From Tistrella mobilis KA081020-065 (GTDB lineage: Bacteria; Pseudomonadota; Alphaproteobacteria; Tistrellales; Tistrellaceae): DNA of 64,000 nt. Both the position numbers and the translations under genes were made by a program. Below are positions 54,793 to 64,000 of the stretch, in pieces (the first letter of the stretch is position 1; each line of letters starts with the position of its first letter). Under the pieces are notes generated by a model, which did not search any database, had not been told where the DNA came from, and worked only from the letters and a program-made list of their open reading frames with translations. The stretch covers positions 913,501-977,500 of the forward strand of contig NC_017956.1 of the NCBI RefSeq assembly GCF_000264455.2. The letters run 5' to 3'.

Positions 54793-55968
54793 TCAGCGCC
54801 GGGCGTCGTCCTCGGCGGCAAGGGCCGCGATGGTGCGGGCAAGCAGGCGGACCTCGGACCGGATGTCCTCCACCGCCTGCTGCCGGCCCTGGGGAATGTC
54901 TTCGACCATCCGCGAGAGCAGGATGTCGACATTGCGCAGATGCGCGCGGCTGGCCTCGTCGAAGCCGTCATCGCGGTTCTGGGCATCCACCAGGGCGGAA
55001 AGCAGGGGTTTCAGATCCTTCTGCTGTTCGGCCATCTTCACCAGCACGGTCTGTTCGACGCGCATCTGATCGGTGAGGGTGGCGAGCCGTTCGGTCAGGG
55101 CCTTCAGGTTCTCGTCGCCCTGACGGCGGGCCTCTTCAGAGCGCTGCAGGGTGCGCTTCAGATCCGACAGGTTCTCGGCGGTCTGTTCGACCAGCGCCGC
55201 CAGATAGGCCCCGGCACCGGGCGCCCCCTCGATCTCGATCGCACCGGCACCGCCGCCGAGCTTGGTGAGGCGCGAGAACCATTCCTCGACCTCGTTGAAG
55301 AACCGGCCCTGAGCCTGGCCGGCCTGAAGGTCCAGGAAGCCCAGAACCAGAGAGCTGGCAAGGCCGAAGAGCGAGGACGAGAAGGCCGTGCCCATGCCGG
55401 CGAGCGGTGCCTCCAGCCCGGCCTTCAGGTCGTCGAACAGCCGCCCGACATCGCCCGTGCCGACCGAGAGGTCGCCGATCACCGCGGCGACGGAGGTAAT
55501 GGTCTGGATCAGCCCCCAGAAGGTGCCGAGCAGACCGAGGAAGATCAGCAGGCCGATGATGTAGCGGCTGATTTCGCGGCTTTCATCCAGCCGCGAGCCC
55601 AGGCTGTCGAGCAGCGAGCGGCTGGCGAGCGGCGACAGCTTCGCGTCCTCGCGGGTCTGCGACATCATGCCGGCGATCGGCGCCAGCAGGTCGGGGGTGG
55701 GCGTTGCCGCCATGCCCGGCCGGTTCTGGCGGAAGCCCTCCAGCCAGGCGACCTCGCCGTTCAGCCGCCAGACATTGCGCAGCGTGTAGGCGCAGCCCAG
55801 CACCGCGGTGCCGATGATCAGCGCGTTCAGGACCGGGTTGGTCATGAACGCGTCGATCAGGGTGGGTCCGAGCAGGGCGGCCACGGCCAGCGCCAGGACG
55901 AGGAAGATGATCATCCGCACCAGATAGCGCTGGGGGCGGGTCAGGGTGTCGGTCGTCGGGCGGGCCAT
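54793..55968 (-). CDS. MotA/ExbB-like proton-channel protein
   Basis: 391 residues. Membrane segments at about 20-38, 45-62, 136-160 and 195-215; the SRYIIGLLIFLGLLGTFWGL stretch and GMGTAFSSSLFGLASSLVLG are the MotA/TolQ/ExbB core around the proton pathway. A coiled-coil tail of about 140 residues extends into the cytoplasm. The ATG at 55968 has AAGGG nine bases upstream. With the MotB-like partner it should form a 5:2 rotary or force-generating complex; what it moves is unknown. Confidence 0.87.
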   Translation of the reverse strand: MARPTTDTLTRPQRYLVRMIIFLVLALAVAALLGPTLIDAFMTNPVLNALIIGTAVLGCAYTLRNVWRLNGEVAWLEGFRQNRPGMAATPTPDLLAPIAGMMSQTREDAKLSPLASRSLLDSLGSRLDESREISRYIIGLLIFLGLLGTFWGLIQTITSVAAVIGDLSVGTGDVGRLFDDLKAGLEAPLAGMGTAFSSSLFGLASSLVLGFLDLQAGQAQGRFFNEVEEWFSRLTKLGGGAGAIEIEGAPGAGAYLAALVEQTAENLSDLKRTLQRSEEARRQGDENLKALTERLATLTDQMRVEQTVLVKMAEQQKDLKPLLSALVDAQNRDDGFDEASRAHLRNVDILLSRMVEDIPQGRQQAVEDIRSEVRLLARTIAALAAEDDARR

Positions 55969-56086
55969 GCGGATCAACCCTTGCTCTTCGATCGGTGTCT
56001 GGCATGCGGCCGGGCGATGCCGACCTGCGGGCAGGGGAATATGTGGTGGGGGAACGGCGGCGGCCGGCCCGGAACGCCAACACCGC

Positions 56087-56611
56087 TCATCCCGCCCCCC
56101 GGATGTCGAGATCGACCCGGTCGGCCGGGCCGTCGGTGGCGGCGCCGTGAACCTTCAACTCGATACGTGTCGGCCCGATCCCGGCGCCCGACAGGATCTC
56201 GCGCACCGCCAGCGCCCGGTCGAGCGCCAGCCGCCGGGCGGCATGGGGCGGCGCATCGGCGGCGGCGGTCGCATAGGCATCGACCAGCACGCGCGTCCGG
56301 TCGGGCAGGCCGCGGGCGAAATCTTCGACCGCGCGCCGCCCGGAGGTCGGGATGTCGGCGCTGCCGGTCTCGAAGGGAATGGAAAGGGGGGCCTGCGATA
56401 CGGCCTGCTGGGCCGCCGCGGTGGTGGCCGTTCCGGCCGCCAGCGGCAGCAGGGCGGCCAGACCGGTCATGACGGCGACCAGTGTGCGGCGGGCCACGGT
56501 GCGGCGGATCCGGCGGCAGCGGTGGGCGGGCGCGACACGAACGCCCCGGCCATGGGGCCGGGGGGTGCTGCGCTGCCGGGCGGTGGATGTCGGCGTCGAC
56601 GCGGGCGTCAT
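56087..56611 (-). CDS. Small exported OmpA-like protein
   Basis: 174 residues. An arginine-rich leader of about 40 residues precedes a hydrophobic stretch (VAVMTGLAALLPLAAG) with a TTAAAQQ cleavage site; the mature part is a shortened OmpA-type fold, IPFETGSADIPTSGRRAVED to RALAVREILSGAGI. The canonical peptidoglycan-binding NxxLSxxRA is replaced by RRLALDRA. The start may be further inside, since the leader is unusually long. It lies between suhB and the MotA-like gene and may assist that complex. Confidence 0.65.
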   Translation of the reverse strand: MTPASTPTSTARQRSTPRPHGRGVRVAPAHRCRRIRRTVARRTLVAVMTGLAALLPLAAGTATTAAAQQAVSQAPLSIPFETGSADIPTSGRRAVEDFARGLPDRTRVLVDAYATAAADAPPHAARRLALDRALAVREILSGAGIGPTRIELKVHGAATDGPADRVDLDIRGAG

Positions 56612-56771
56612 GGCATCCTGATGGCTGATCGCCTGCGGCCGTCATGCGGCCGCACGGCAGGACCGGCCGGTGCACCGGGGTGCGCCGACCCGTCCAACCA
56701 TAGCCCACCCGCCGAAGCAGCGGCAAGCCCGGCGGGTATGACTGCGCCCCGCCGTCGCAGGATCGCCGGTC

Positions 56772-57614
56772 TTACGCCTTGGCCGGCGCCTCGCCCGGGC
56801 GGCGCGGCCGCTTGGCCAGCATCGTGCTCAGCACCTTGTGGGTCTGGCCGTGGACGGTGGTATTGCCGGCGATGATATGGCCGCTGGTCAGCATGCCGTC
56901 GCCGCCGGTCAGGTCGCTGACGAAACCGCCTGCCTCGCGGACCAGGATCACGCCGGCCGCCATGTCCCAGGGCTGCAGGTCCAGCTCGAAGAAGGCATCG
57001 AAGCGGCCGGCCGCGACATAGGCGAGGTCGAGCGCCGCCGAGCCGAAGCGGCGGATGCCGCCGGTGTTCTTCATCATGCCGGCCAGCATCTTCAGGTATT
57101 CGGTGTGGTTGGGCTTGTCGGCGCGCGGAATGCCGGTGGCGACCACGCAGTCGATCAGCTGCCGCCGGGCAGCGACGCGGATGCGGCGGTCGTTGACGAA
57201 GGTGCCATAGCCCTTTTCGGCCGAGAACATCTCGTCGCGCAGCGGATCATAGGTCACGCCGGCGATGATCTCGCCCTCGCGTTCCAGCGCCACGGTTACG
57301 GCGAAATGCGGGATGCCGTGCAGGAAGTTGTGGGTCCCGTCCAGCGGATCGATGATCCAGCGATGCGACGGGCCGTCGCCCGAGCCCTTCACCTCGCCGC
57401 CTTCCTCCATCAGGAAGCCGAAATCGGGGCGGGCCTTGGCGAGTTCGGCGCGCAGCACCTTCTCGGACTTCAGGTCGGCGCTGGACACGAAATCGGCCGG
57501 CCCCTTGCGGGACACCTGGAGGTTCTCGACCTCGCCGAAATCGCGGATCAGGCCGCGGGCGGCCTTCTGGGCGGCACCGATCATGACATTGAGGATGGGG
57601 GAACGGATGGCCAT
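56772..57614 (-). CDS. suhB: Inositol-1-monophosphatase
   Basis: 280 residues of the lithium-sensitive phosphatase family. EEGGE (about 73), IDPLDGTHNFLHGIP (about 91-105) and WDMAAGVILVREAGG (about 218-232) are the three metal-binding motifs. SuhB also associates with the NusA/RNA polymerase complex in model bacteria. ATG at 57614, with GGGAG nine bases upstream, is preferred to the TTG three codons earlier. Neighbour of efp. Confidence 0.93.
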   Translation of the reverse strand: MAIRSPILNVMIGAAQKAARGLIRDFGEVENLQVSRKGPADFVSSADLKSEKVLRAELAKARPDFGFLMEEGGEVKGSGDGPSHRWIIDPLDGTHNFLHGIPHFAVTVALEREGEIIAGVTYDPLRDEMFSAEKGYGTFVNDRRIRVAARRQLIDCVVATGIPRADKPNHTEYLKMLAGMMKNTGGIRRFGSAALDLAYVAAGRFDAFFELDLQPWDMAAGVILVREAGGFVSDLTGGDGMLTSGHIIAGNTTVHGQTHKVLSTMLAKRPRRPGEAPAKA

Positions 57615-57700
57615 CGGTGGCAACTCCCGGGCACGAGGTCGTCGGACGAACAGAAAGAACGGGGCAGGGGGCCGCGCGGGCGCCGTCGTCCAAGGACGAA

Positions 57701-57736
57701 GCGCCCCCGCCGGCGTGGAACCGCCTGCGGGGGCGC
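57701..57736 (-). terminator. Probable terminator after efp
   Basis: A perfect 10-bp stem (GCGCCCCCGC/GCGGGGGCGC) with a 16-base loop lies 46 bases past the efp stop; TTCGTCCTT follows on the minus strand. Confidence 0.5.
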
Positions 57737-57781
57737 ATCATGCCCGAACGGGGCGCGGGACGGAACTGCGGATGCCGCAGG

Positions 57782-58348
57782 TCAGTCCTTCGCGCGCTCC
57801 AGATAGGTCTGGTCGGCGGTCATCACCACCACGCGGGTGCCGGTCTCGATATGCGGCGGCACCATGATGCGCACGCCGTTCTCCAGCAGGGCCGGCTTGT
57901 AGGACGCTGCGGCGGTCTGGCCCTTCACGGTCGGCTCGGTCTCGGTGACCTCGAGGATGACCGACTCAGGCAGTTCCACCGACAGCGGCTCTTCCTCGTA
58001 GGACGAGACGGTGACGGTCATGCCGTCCTGCAGGAAGACCGCGGCGTCGCCGGCCAGATCCCGGGGCACGTTGATCTGCTCGTAGGTCTCCTGATCCATC
58101 AGGGTGAGCATGTCGCCGTCGGCGTAGAGGTACTGGTATTCCTTCTCGTCCAGCCGCACGCGCTCCACCGCTTCCGAGGCGCGGAAGCGCTCGTTCAGCT
58201 TGGTGCCGGTGCGGATGTCCTTCAGCTCCACCTGCAGATACGCACCACCCTTGCCGGGCTGGGTGTGCATGGTGCGACGGGCGACCCAGAGCCGGTTCTG
58301 ATGCTCGATGATCATGCCCGGGCGGATGGCGTTGCCGTTGATCTTCAT
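57782..58348 (-). CDS. efp: Translation elongation factor P
   Basis: 188 residues, three beta barrels. The tip loop [15 protein letters not shown] carries Lys33, the residue lysylated by EpmA in bacteria with the lysine form. EF-P relieves ribosome stalling at consecutive prolines. [12 protein letters not shown] is the standard N terminus, so the start at 58348 is secure. No epmA or epmB is in the window. Confidence 0.96.
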   Translation of the reverse strand: MKINGNAIRPGMIIEHQNRLWVARRTMHTQPGKGGAYLQVELKDIRTGTKLNERFRASEAVERVRLDEKEYQYLYADGDMLTLMDQETYEQINVPRDLAGDAAVFLQDGMTVTVSSYEEEPLSVELPESVILEVTETEPTVKGQTAAASYKPALLENGVRIMVPPHIETGTRVVVMTADQTYLERAKD

Positions 58349-58501
58349 GGCCTGCGGTCCTTCGTTTCCGGCCCCGCTCAGCCGCCGGACAGGCTGCCGG
58401 GGCGGGGGGCTCGGGACGGGTCTTCGGGATGGCGCTGGTCGAACGGGGGCGATGATAAGGGGCGCCGCCATCCCGTGAAATCGCCGCCGCCCCGGGTCTC
58501 G

Positions 58502-58570
58502 GGGGCTGACGGAACGCCGCGGGTCCGCGCGGCCGCTGCCGCGGAGAGGAACCCTCGGGCCGTCAGCCCC
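58502..58570. repeat. Paired 11-base arms around the thiE stop
   Basis: GGGGCTGACGG (58502-58512) and CCGTCAGCCCC (58560-58570) are exact complements 47 bases apart, with further GC pairing possible between. The thiE stop codon lies in the right arm. It could end or stabilise the thiE message. Confidence 0.5.
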
Positions 58571-59231
58571 GGTCGGGGACGGGGCCTTCGTCTTCGAGGG
58601 CCCGCGCAATCTCGCGGTTGAAGTCGGCGACCGCCTGGGCGGGGCCGGCCTCGTAATTCCACACCCCGGCGGTGACCGCCAGGAAATCGGCACCGGCACG
58701 GACCAGGGGCGCGCAGTTCGCAACCGTGATGCCGCCGATGGCGACGCAGGGCACTTCCATCAGCTCCTGCCACCAGTCCAGCAGATCCAGCCCGGCGGTC
58801 GCCGGCGGCGTCTTGGTGGTGGAGGGGAAGAAGGCGCCGAAGGCGACGTAATCCGCCCCCTCTTCGGCCGCGACCATGGCGCGGTGCCGCGAGGCATAGG
58901 CGGAAATACCCAGGATGGCGTTGGGCCCCAGGATCTTGCGGGCCTTGGCCTGATCCATGTCGTCCTGACCGATATGGGCGCCGTCGGCCCCCATTTCGGC
59001 GGCGATGTCGGGCCGGTCGTTGACCAGCACGGCGACACCGCGCGGCTGGGCCACCGGCAGCAGCCGCTCCACCGCGCGCCGGACGTCGTCGTCGGCCGCA
59101 TCCTTCAGACGGATCTGCAGGCAGGCGACGTCACCGCCGTCGAGCGCGCGGGCAAGCGTATCCGCGAACGCCGCCGGCACGAAGGCCGGCGGCGTCAGCA
59201 GATAGAGGCGGCAATCGCGGGACGCGCTCAC
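58563..59231 (-). CDS. thiE: Thiamine phosphate synthase
   Basis: 222 residues; joins hydroxymethylpyrimidine diphosphate and thiazole phosphate to thiamine phosphate. [58 protein letters not shown] and [11 protein letters not shown] are the family barrel motifs. The start is GTG and overlaps the aldolase stop by four bases (GTGA), an unusual coupling of thiamine synthesis to glycolysis. Confidence 0.93.
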   Translation of the reverse strand: MSASRDCRLYLLTPPAFVPAAFADTLARALDGGDVACLQIRLKDAADDDVRRAVERLLPVAQPRGVAVLVNDRPDIAAEMGADGAHIGQDDMDQAKARKILGPNAILGISAYASRHRAMVAAEEGADYVAFGAFFPSTTKTPPATAGLDLLDWWQELMEVPCVAIGGITVANCAPLVRAGADFLAVTAGVWNYEAGPAQAVADFNREIARALEDEGPVPDRG

Positions 59232-60148
59232 GCCTTGCCCTGATAGATCTTGATGATCTGGTCGAGCAGGGCGAGGGCCTCCTCACGCGGGCGCTGGAAG
59301 GTGTTGCGGCCGATGATCGAGCCGTTGGCACCACCGTCGCGCAGCTGCCGGATCTCGTCCATCAGCTCGTCGGTGCCCTTGGCGTTACCGCCCGAGAACA
59401 CCACGATGCGGCGGCCGGCGAACGAGGCCTGCATGACGTGCGAGATGCGCTCCGCCAGCGTCGAGCGGGCGATGTCGAACTTCTCGTAGACCTTCTTGGC
59501 CTCGTCCTGCTCCAGATCGGCGGTCGGCGGCTTCACCTTGATGATGTTCGCGCCGAGCAGGGCCGCATGATGGGCGGCGTAGGCGCAGACGTCGAGGGCG
59601 GTCTCGCCCTTCTTCGACAGCATGCCGCCGCGCGGATACGACCAGACGACCACGGCGACGCCCTTCGACTTCGCCTCGAGGGTCAGCTCGCGCAGCTCCT
59701 CGATCATCTCGAACTGGTATTCCGAGCCCGGATAGATGGTGAAGCCGATGGCTGCGCAGCCGAGACGCAGGGCGTCGTCGACGGTCGCGGTCACGGCCTG
59801 GTCCTTCTCGGTCGCCAGGCTGTTGGAGCTGTTGACCTTCAGGATGGTCGGGATCGCACCGGCAAAGGTGTCGGCACCGGCTTCCAGCATGCCGAGCGGC
59901 GCGGCATAGGCCGACAGGCCGGCATCGATCGCCAGCTGGTAGTGGTAGTGGGGGTCGTAGGCCGGCGGATTCGGGGCGAAGCTGCGCGCGGGACCGTGCT
60001 CGAAGCCCTGGTCGACCGGCAGGATGACCAGACGGCCGGTGCCGCCCAGACGGCCTTCCATCAGGATGCGGGCGAGGTTCGCCTTCACACCCGGGTTCTC
60101 GCCTTCGTAATTGGCGAGGATCCGCTTCACGCGCTGAGTGATCTTCAT
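59228..60148 (-). CDS. fbaB: Class I fructose-bisphosphate aldolase, DhnA type
   Basis: 306 residues of the archaeal/FbaB-like class I aldolase family. [39 protein letters not shown] and [12 protein letters not shown] (Schiff-base lysine region) are the landmarks, and [14 protein letters not shown] is the phosphate loop. It cleaves fructose 1,6-bisphosphate to triose phosphates. Start ATG 60148 in [11 protein letters not shown]. About 200 bases upstream separate it from the small hypothetical gene and should hold its promoter. Confidence 0.94.
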   Translation of the reverse strand: MKITQRVKRILANYEGENPGVKANLARILMEGRLGGTGRLVILPVDQGFEHGPARSFAPNPPAYDPHYHYQLAIDAGLSAYAAPLGMLEAGADTFAGAIPTILKVNSSNSLATEKDQAVTATVDDALRLGCAAIGFTIYPGSEYQFEMIEELRELTLEAKSKGVAVVVWSYPRGGMLSKKGETALDVCAYAAHHAALLGANIIKVKPPTADLEQDEAKKVYEKFDIARSTLAERISHVMQASFAGRRIVVFSGGNAKGTDELMDEIRQLRDGGANGSIIGRNTFQRPREEALALLDQIIKIYQGKA

Positions 60149-60353
60149 CCGGTCGTCGTTCCCTGGCTGATGCGCCGGTGGCCGTCGGGACGGCCACCTT
60201 TGCTGTAAACTCCTGGTCCGGCGCTGAAAAGCAGTACCGGCCGCGGGGTATGCCCGTCCGATGCGCCTTGTAACCGAGACGTGCGTGATTTGCAATCACC
60301 CGACCACGGTGGGGGGCGCGACAACTTCGTGTCAGCGGCCTCGACAGGGCGTC

Positions 60354-60722
60354 TCAGAGAGGGTCTCGGGGCGTTCGTACCCTGGTTTCGGGGGCGGCGG
60401 CGGCGCAGAGCGTCGTGAACACCGCCGGTGAGGTCTCGATCACCGGATCGGCCAGCCCCGAGGCCGCCAGCATATGGGCGCGTGCGGCATCGCTGCCGCA
60501 GTCGACCACCAGCCGGCAACCGGCGGTTTCAGGGCGCGCGGCCAGCGCCGCGGCCAGTTCCCGGATCCAGCCGATCCCGCCTGCGGCCATCAGGCCGGGC
60601 GGGGTGGTCACCACGGCGGGCACCGCCCGTCGCCCGTCCCTGATCGCATCGGCGAGGGCAGTGATGTCGGCGAGGGCCGCCACCGCCGCCACGCGATCAT
60701 CCCCGCCTGCACCGACCGTCAT
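60354..60722 (-). CDS. Conserved-looking hypothetical protein after pgk
   Basis: 122 residues, rich in Ala, with alternating beta/alpha character: ADITALADAIRDGRRAVPAV, VTTPPGLMAAGGIGWIRELA, CRLVVDCGSDAARAHMLAASG and a C-terminal VRTPRDPL. It resembles a half Rossmann fold; I do not recognise the family. It starts three bases after the pgk stop, so it is almost certainly translated with pgk. Strong third-position G/C supports coding. Confidence 0.7.
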   Translation of the reverse strand: MTVGAGGDDRVAAVAALADITALADAIRDGRRAVPAVVTTPPGLMAAGGIGWIRELAAALAARPETAGCRLVVDCGSDAARAHMLAASGLADPVIETSPAVFTTLCAAAAPETRVRTPRDPL

Positions 60723-60725
60723 CGG

Positions 60726-61922
60726 TCAACGGGAAAGCGCTGCCACGCCGGGCAGTTCCTTGCCCTCGCAATATTCGAGGAAGGCGCCGCCGGCGGTGGA
60801 GACATAGGTGAGCGCGTCGACCACCCCGGCATGGGCGAGCGCCGCGACCGTATCGCCGCCGCCTGCGATCGAGGCCAGCGTGCCGCCGCTGGTCAGCTTT
60901 TCGACCGCCTTCGCGACCGCCACCGTCGCGGCGTCGAAGGGCTGGATCTCGAAGGCGCCGAAGGGGCCGTTCCAGAGCAGGGTCTTCGAGCCGGCGAGGC
61001 AGGCTTCGATCTCGGCGACGGTCTTGGGGCCCACATCCAGGATCATCTCGTCGGCCGCCACCTCGGCCACATCGACGGTGCGGTTGTCGGCCCCGGCCTT
61101 GAACTCGCGCGCCACCACGGCATCCACCGGCAGCACGACCTTGCAGCCGGCGGCCTCGGCCTTGGCCAGGATGCCACGCGCGGTCTCGGCCAGGTCCGCC
61201 TCGCAGAGCGACTTGCCGACCGCGATGCCCTGGGCATGCAGGAAGGTGTTGGCCATGCCGCCGCCGATGATCACCGCATCGACCCGCGCGACCAGATTGT
61301 TGAGCAGATCGATCTTGGTCGAGACCTTGGCGCCGCCGACGATCGCGGCCACCGGGCGCTGCGGCTCGGCAAGGGCCGCGCCCAGCGCCTCAAGCTCCGC
61401 CTGCATCGACAGGCCGGCGGCGGTGGGCAGACGCTCGGCCAGACCCACGGTCGAGGCATGGGCGCGATGGGCGCAGGAGAAGGCGTCGGAGATGAACACC
61501 TGGCCCAGGCTCGCCAGCGCATCGGCGAAACCGGCCTCGTTCTTCTCTTCCCCGGCATGGAAGCGCAGGTTTTCGAGCAGCGCCACCTCGCCATCGCCAA
61601 GTCGGCCCACCACGGCCGCGGCGGTGTCGCCGATGCAATCCTCGGCGAAGGCCACCGGACGGCCGATCGCGGCGGCGAGCGGGGCCGCCACCGGCTTCAG
61701 CGACATCGACGGCACGACCTTGCCCTTGGGCCGGTCGAAATGCGAGAGAACCACCACCCGGGCGCCGCGTTCGGCCAGCGCGCGCACCGTCGGGGCCTGG
61801 CGCTCGATGCGGGTCGCGTCGGTGACGACACCGTCCTTCATCGGCACGTTCAGGTCCAGGCGGACAAGGACGACCTTGCCGGCGACGTCGATCTGGTCGA
61901 GGGTCTTGAAGCTGGCGGGCAT
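60726..61922 (-). CDS. pgk: Phosphoglycerate kinase
   Basis: 398 residues; transfers phosphate between 1,3-bisphosphoglycerate and [23 protein letters not shown] and SHFDRPKGK bind the triose, [10 protein letters not shown] lies at the hinge and [14 protein letters not shown] with GGGDTVAAL binds nucleotide. Second step after Gap in the same operon direction; a hairpin terminator lies between gap and pgk, so pgk may also have its own promoter. Confidence 0.97.
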   Translation of the reverse strand: MPASFKTLDQIDVAGKVVLVRLDLNVPMKDGVVTDATRIERQAPTVRALAERGARVVVLSHFDRPKGKVVPSMSLKPVAAPLAAAIGRPVAFAEDCIGDTAAAVVGRLGDGEVALLENLRFHAGEEKNEAGFADALASLGQVFISDAFSCAHRAHASTVGLAERLPTAAGLSMQAELEALGAALAEPQRPVAAIVGGAKVSTKIDLLNNLVARVDAVIIGGGMANTFLHAQGIAVGKSLCEADLAETARGILAKAEAAGCKVVLPVDAVVAREFKAGADNRTVDVAEVAADEMILDVGPKTVAEIEACLAGSKTLLWNGPFGAFEIQPFDAATVAVAKAVEKLTSGGTLASIAGGGDTVAALAHAGVVDALTYVSTAGGAFLEYCEGKELPGVAALSR

Positions 61923-61983
61923 GGGGGAGCGTTCCGTTCTCGCGAGGGAAGGGCCGTATGAGAGGCGATCTGACGACGATCTA

Positions 61984-62019
61984 AAGAAACGGGCCCCGCG
62001 CATCGCTGCGCGGGGCCCG
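61984..62019 (-). terminator. Terminator between gap and pgk
   Basis: A perfect 13-bp stem (CGGGCCCCGCGCA/TGCGCGGGGCCCG) with a 4-base loop and, on the minus strand, a trailing TTTCTTT. It would reduce read-through from gap into pgk. Confidence 0.88.
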
Positions 62020-62031
62020 CATCGGACAAGA

Positions 62032-63036
62032 TCAGAGCTTGCCGAGCGCCACGGCCGTATCGGCCATGCGGTTCGAGAAGCCCCACTCGTTGTCATACCA
62101 CGACAGAACACGCACCAGCGTGCCGTCGATCACCGCGGTCTGGGTGGTGTCGAAGCTCGACGAATGCGGGTCGTGGTTGAAGTCGATCGACACCAGCGGT
62201 TCGCTGACCACGCCCAGAACGCCCTTCATCGGGCCCTCGGCGGCGGCGCGCATCGCGGCATTGACCTCGTCGACCGAGGTCGCGCGCTTGGCGACGACGG
62301 TCAGGTCGATCATCGACACGTTCGGGGTCGGCACGCGCACGGCGACGCCGTCCAGCTTGCCCTTCAGTTCAGGCAGCACCAGGCCGACCGCACGGGCGGC
62401 ACCGGTCGAAGTCGGGATGATCGACTGCGCGGCGGCACGGGCGCGGCGCAGATCCTTGTGGGCCACGTCCAGAACCGGCTGGTCGCCGGTATAGGCGTGG
62501 ACCGTGGTCATGTAGCCATGCTCGATGCCGATGGTGTCGTTCAGCACCTTGGCGACCGGGGCCAGGCAGTTGGTGGTGCAGGACGCGTTCGACACCACGG
62601 TGTGCTCAGGCGTAAGCCCGGCCTCGTTCACGCCGAACACCACGGTGTAATCGGCATTGTCCGCCGGGGCCGAGACCAGCACCTTGCGGGCGCCGGCTTC
62701 CAGGTGCTTGGCGGCGGCATCACGCTTGGTGAAGATGCCGGTGCACTCCAGCGCCACGTCGACCTTCAGCTCGCCCCAGGGCAGCTTGGCCGGGTCGCGT
62801 TCCGAAGTCACCTTGATCGGGCCGGTGCCGACGTCGATGGTGTCGCCCTCGACCTTGACCTCGCCGTTGAAACGGCCATGGACCGAGTCGTACTTGAACA
62901 GATGGGCGTTGGTCTCGGCAGGCGCGAGATCGTTGATCCCGACGACCTGGATGTCGGTCCGGCCCGACTCGACGATCGCACGCAGAACGCCACGGCCGAT
63001 GCGGCCGAAGCCGTTGATCGCCACCCGAATGGTCAT
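62032..63036 (-). CDS. gap: Glyceraldehyde-3-phosphate dehydrogenase
   Basis: 334 residues. [14 protein letters not shown] binds NAD(P), ASCTTNC contains the catalytic Cys153, and [13 protein letters not shown] is the C-terminal signature. Residues 32-36 read VGINDL; an acidic Asp36 at the end of beta 2 favours NAD. CGGAGGAAGG precedes the ATG. Lies 130 bases after tkt in the same direction. Confidence 0.97.
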   Translation of the reverse strand: MTIRVAINGFGRIGRGVLRAIVESGRTDIQVVGINDLAPAETNAHLFKYDSVHGRFNGEVKVEGDTIDVGTGPIKVTSERDPAKLPWGELKVDVALECTGIFTKRDAAAKHLEAGARKVLVSAPADNADYTVVFGVNEAGLTPEHTVVSNASCTTNCLAPVAKVLNDTIGIEHGYMTTVHAYTGDQPVLDVAHKDLRRARAAAQSIIPTSTGAARAVGLVLPELKGKLDGVAVRVPTPNVSMIDLTVVAKRATSVDEVNAAMRAAAEGPMKGVLGVVSEPLVSIDFNHDPHSSSFDTTQTAVIDGTLVRVLSWYDNEWGFSNRMADTAVALGKL

Positions 63037-63166
63037 GCCTTCCTCCGAACTGTCTTCGACGTTGGGAAGCCGACCGCCATGGCGGCTCCCCTGGGGGGTT
63101 GTTACGGTCGCTGCGGCACCGCGGGCCGGCCAGCCCCTGAACGGGGGGCCGGACCCGGATCCATGA

Positions 63167-64000
63167 TCAGACGCGCGCGAGTGCTGCGTCGACCACAGCC
63201 TCGGCGGTGATGCCGAAGTGACGGTAGAGTTCGGGCGCCGGCGCGCTGGCACCGAAGCCGGTCATGCCGATCACGGCACCCTTGGGGCCGGTCCAGCGTT
63301 CCCAGCCGAAGCCGATGCCGGCCTCGATCGCGATGCGGACGACGTCGCCGCCCAGCACCCGGGCCTGATAATCGGCCGGCTGGGCTGCGAACAGCTCCCA
63401 GCAGGGCATCGAGACCACGCGGGTCGGCACGCCTTTGGCTTCCAGTACCTCGGCCGCGGCGACCGCGATCTCGACTTCCGAACCGGTGGCGAGCAGCACG
63501 GCCTTAGGGGCGGCCGATGCTTCGCGCAGGATATAGGCACCCTTGGCCGAAAGGTTCTCGGCCGATGCCTCGAGGCGCAGCTGCTTCAGGTTCTGGCGGC
63601 TGAGCGCCAGCACCGACGGGCCGTTGGTCCGCTCCAGCGCCGCCGCCCAGCATTCCGCCGTCTCAACCACGTCGGCCGGACGCATCACCGCCACATTCGG
63701 CATCATGCGCAGGCTCATCAGATGCTCGACCGGCTGATGGGTCGGGCCGTCCTCACCCAGGCCGATCGAGTCGTGGGTCATGACATAGATGACCCGCTGC
63801 TCCATCAGTGCCGACAGACGGATAGCCGGCCGGCAATAATCGGTGAAGACCAGGAAGGTTCCGCCATAGGGGATCACGCCGCCATGCAGCGCCATGCCGT
63901 TCATGGCGGCGGCCATGCCGTGCTCGCGGATGCCCCAGAAGACATAGCGGCCGTCGAACTCGCCCGGCGCCACCGGCTTCATGCCCTTGGTGCGGGTGTT
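63167..64000 (-). CDS. tkt: Transketolase, C-terminal part (gene continues past the window)
   Basis: The frame is open to base 64000, giving the last 278 residues of a protein of about 660. The pyrimidine-binding domain ([59 protein letters not shown]) and the transketolase C domain ([17 protein letters not shown] to [16 protein letters not shown]) are both clear. It links the pentose phosphate pathway to the glycolytic genes downstream. The thiamine diphosphate-binding N-terminal domain lies outside. Confidence 0.95.
   Translation of the reverse strand, partial: NTRTKGMKPVAPGEFDGRYVFWGIREHGMAAAMNGMALHGGVIPYGGTFLVFTDYCRPAIRLSALMEQRVIYVMTHDSIGLGEDGPTHQPVEHLMSLRMMPNVAVMRPADVVETAECWAAALERTNGPSVLALSRQNLKQLRLEASAENLSAKGAYILREASAAPKAVLLATGSEVEIAVAAAEVLEAKGVPTRVVSMPCWELFAAQPADYQARVLGGDVVRIAIEAGIGFGWERWTGPKGAVIGMTGFGASAPAPELYRHFGITAEAVVDAALARV

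Noticed and set aside
53444-55968. Zorya anti-phage system
   Set aside because: Only the ZorA/ZorB-like architecture is present; no ZorC, ZorD or ZorE gene lies nearby.

Overview
The window is 64 kb of high-GC chromosome with densely packed genes on both strands. Several gene contents point to an alphaproteobacterium of the Rhodospirillales type: transhydrogenase split into PntAA/PntAB/PntB, a COQ9 homologue beside rpsU, a TrcR-type DUF1013 protein, a RutR-type regulator and an RpoH promoter of the alphaproteobacterial form. Tistrella or a relative is my guess, made from overall resemblance only. I saw no rRNA, tRNA or CRISPR array.

Layout. 1-7.9 kb: one-carbon and redox core (3' end of metF, metH, then pntAA-pntAB-pntB). 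8-10.7 kb: an orphan YefM-type antitoxin, a TauD-family dioxygenase divergent from an AraC regulator, and a small Dabb protein. 10.9-15.4 kb: rpsU, tenA, COQ9, purE-purK and a TIGR02444 protein. 15.5-20.7 kb: an LTA-synthase-like membrane sulfatase-fold protein, nitronate monooxygenase with an HxlR regulator, a complete Xre/RES toxin-antitoxin pair, ubiX and a DUF465 protein. 20.9-26.4 kb: two AMP-forming acyl/acetyl-CoA synthetases and an MFS transporter. 26.5-30 kb: a RecD-like helicase overlapping a TPR/cold-shock-like gene, the least explained module here. 30-37.4 kb: TrcR, a quinone oxidoreductase, two divergent paralogous metallo-beta-lactamase-fold hydrolases, a secreted cyclase-family protein, a 3-hydroxybutyrate dehydrogenase and an alpha/beta hydrolase. 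37.5-44.5 kb: an orphan excisionase-like antitoxin, then a nucleoside-type ABC importer (BMP protein, double ATPase, two permeases) ending in a rutR-like gene and divergent from a 2-oxoglutarate oxygenase; a RutR-like operator lies between them. 44.6-50.2 kb: a PepSY/DUF2946 pair, a Cache-domain protein and a glycine-betaine importer (proVWX). 50.7-53 kb: an orphan CopG/ParD antitoxin, hsp20 with an RpoH promoter and a probable RNA thermometer, and an intact ISAs1-family element. 53.1-64 kb: rpmE, a non-flagellar MotA/MotB-like pair, a small OmpA-like protein, suhB, efp, thiE, and the glycolytic/pentose-phosphate run fba-(thiE)/pgk/gap/tkt, the last running off the window.

How the parts work together. 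Methionine synthesis (metF, metH), NADPH supply (pnt), purine synthesis (purEK), ubiquinone synthesis (ubiX, COQ9) and central carbon flow (tkt, gap, pgk, fba) form the housekeeping background. The accessory material is concentrated at gene boundaries: four antitoxin genes, only one of which still has a toxin, and one IS with a perfect 10-bp target duplication. The RutR/ABC/oxygenase group looks like a self-contained nucleobase or nucleoside uptake and oxidation unit.
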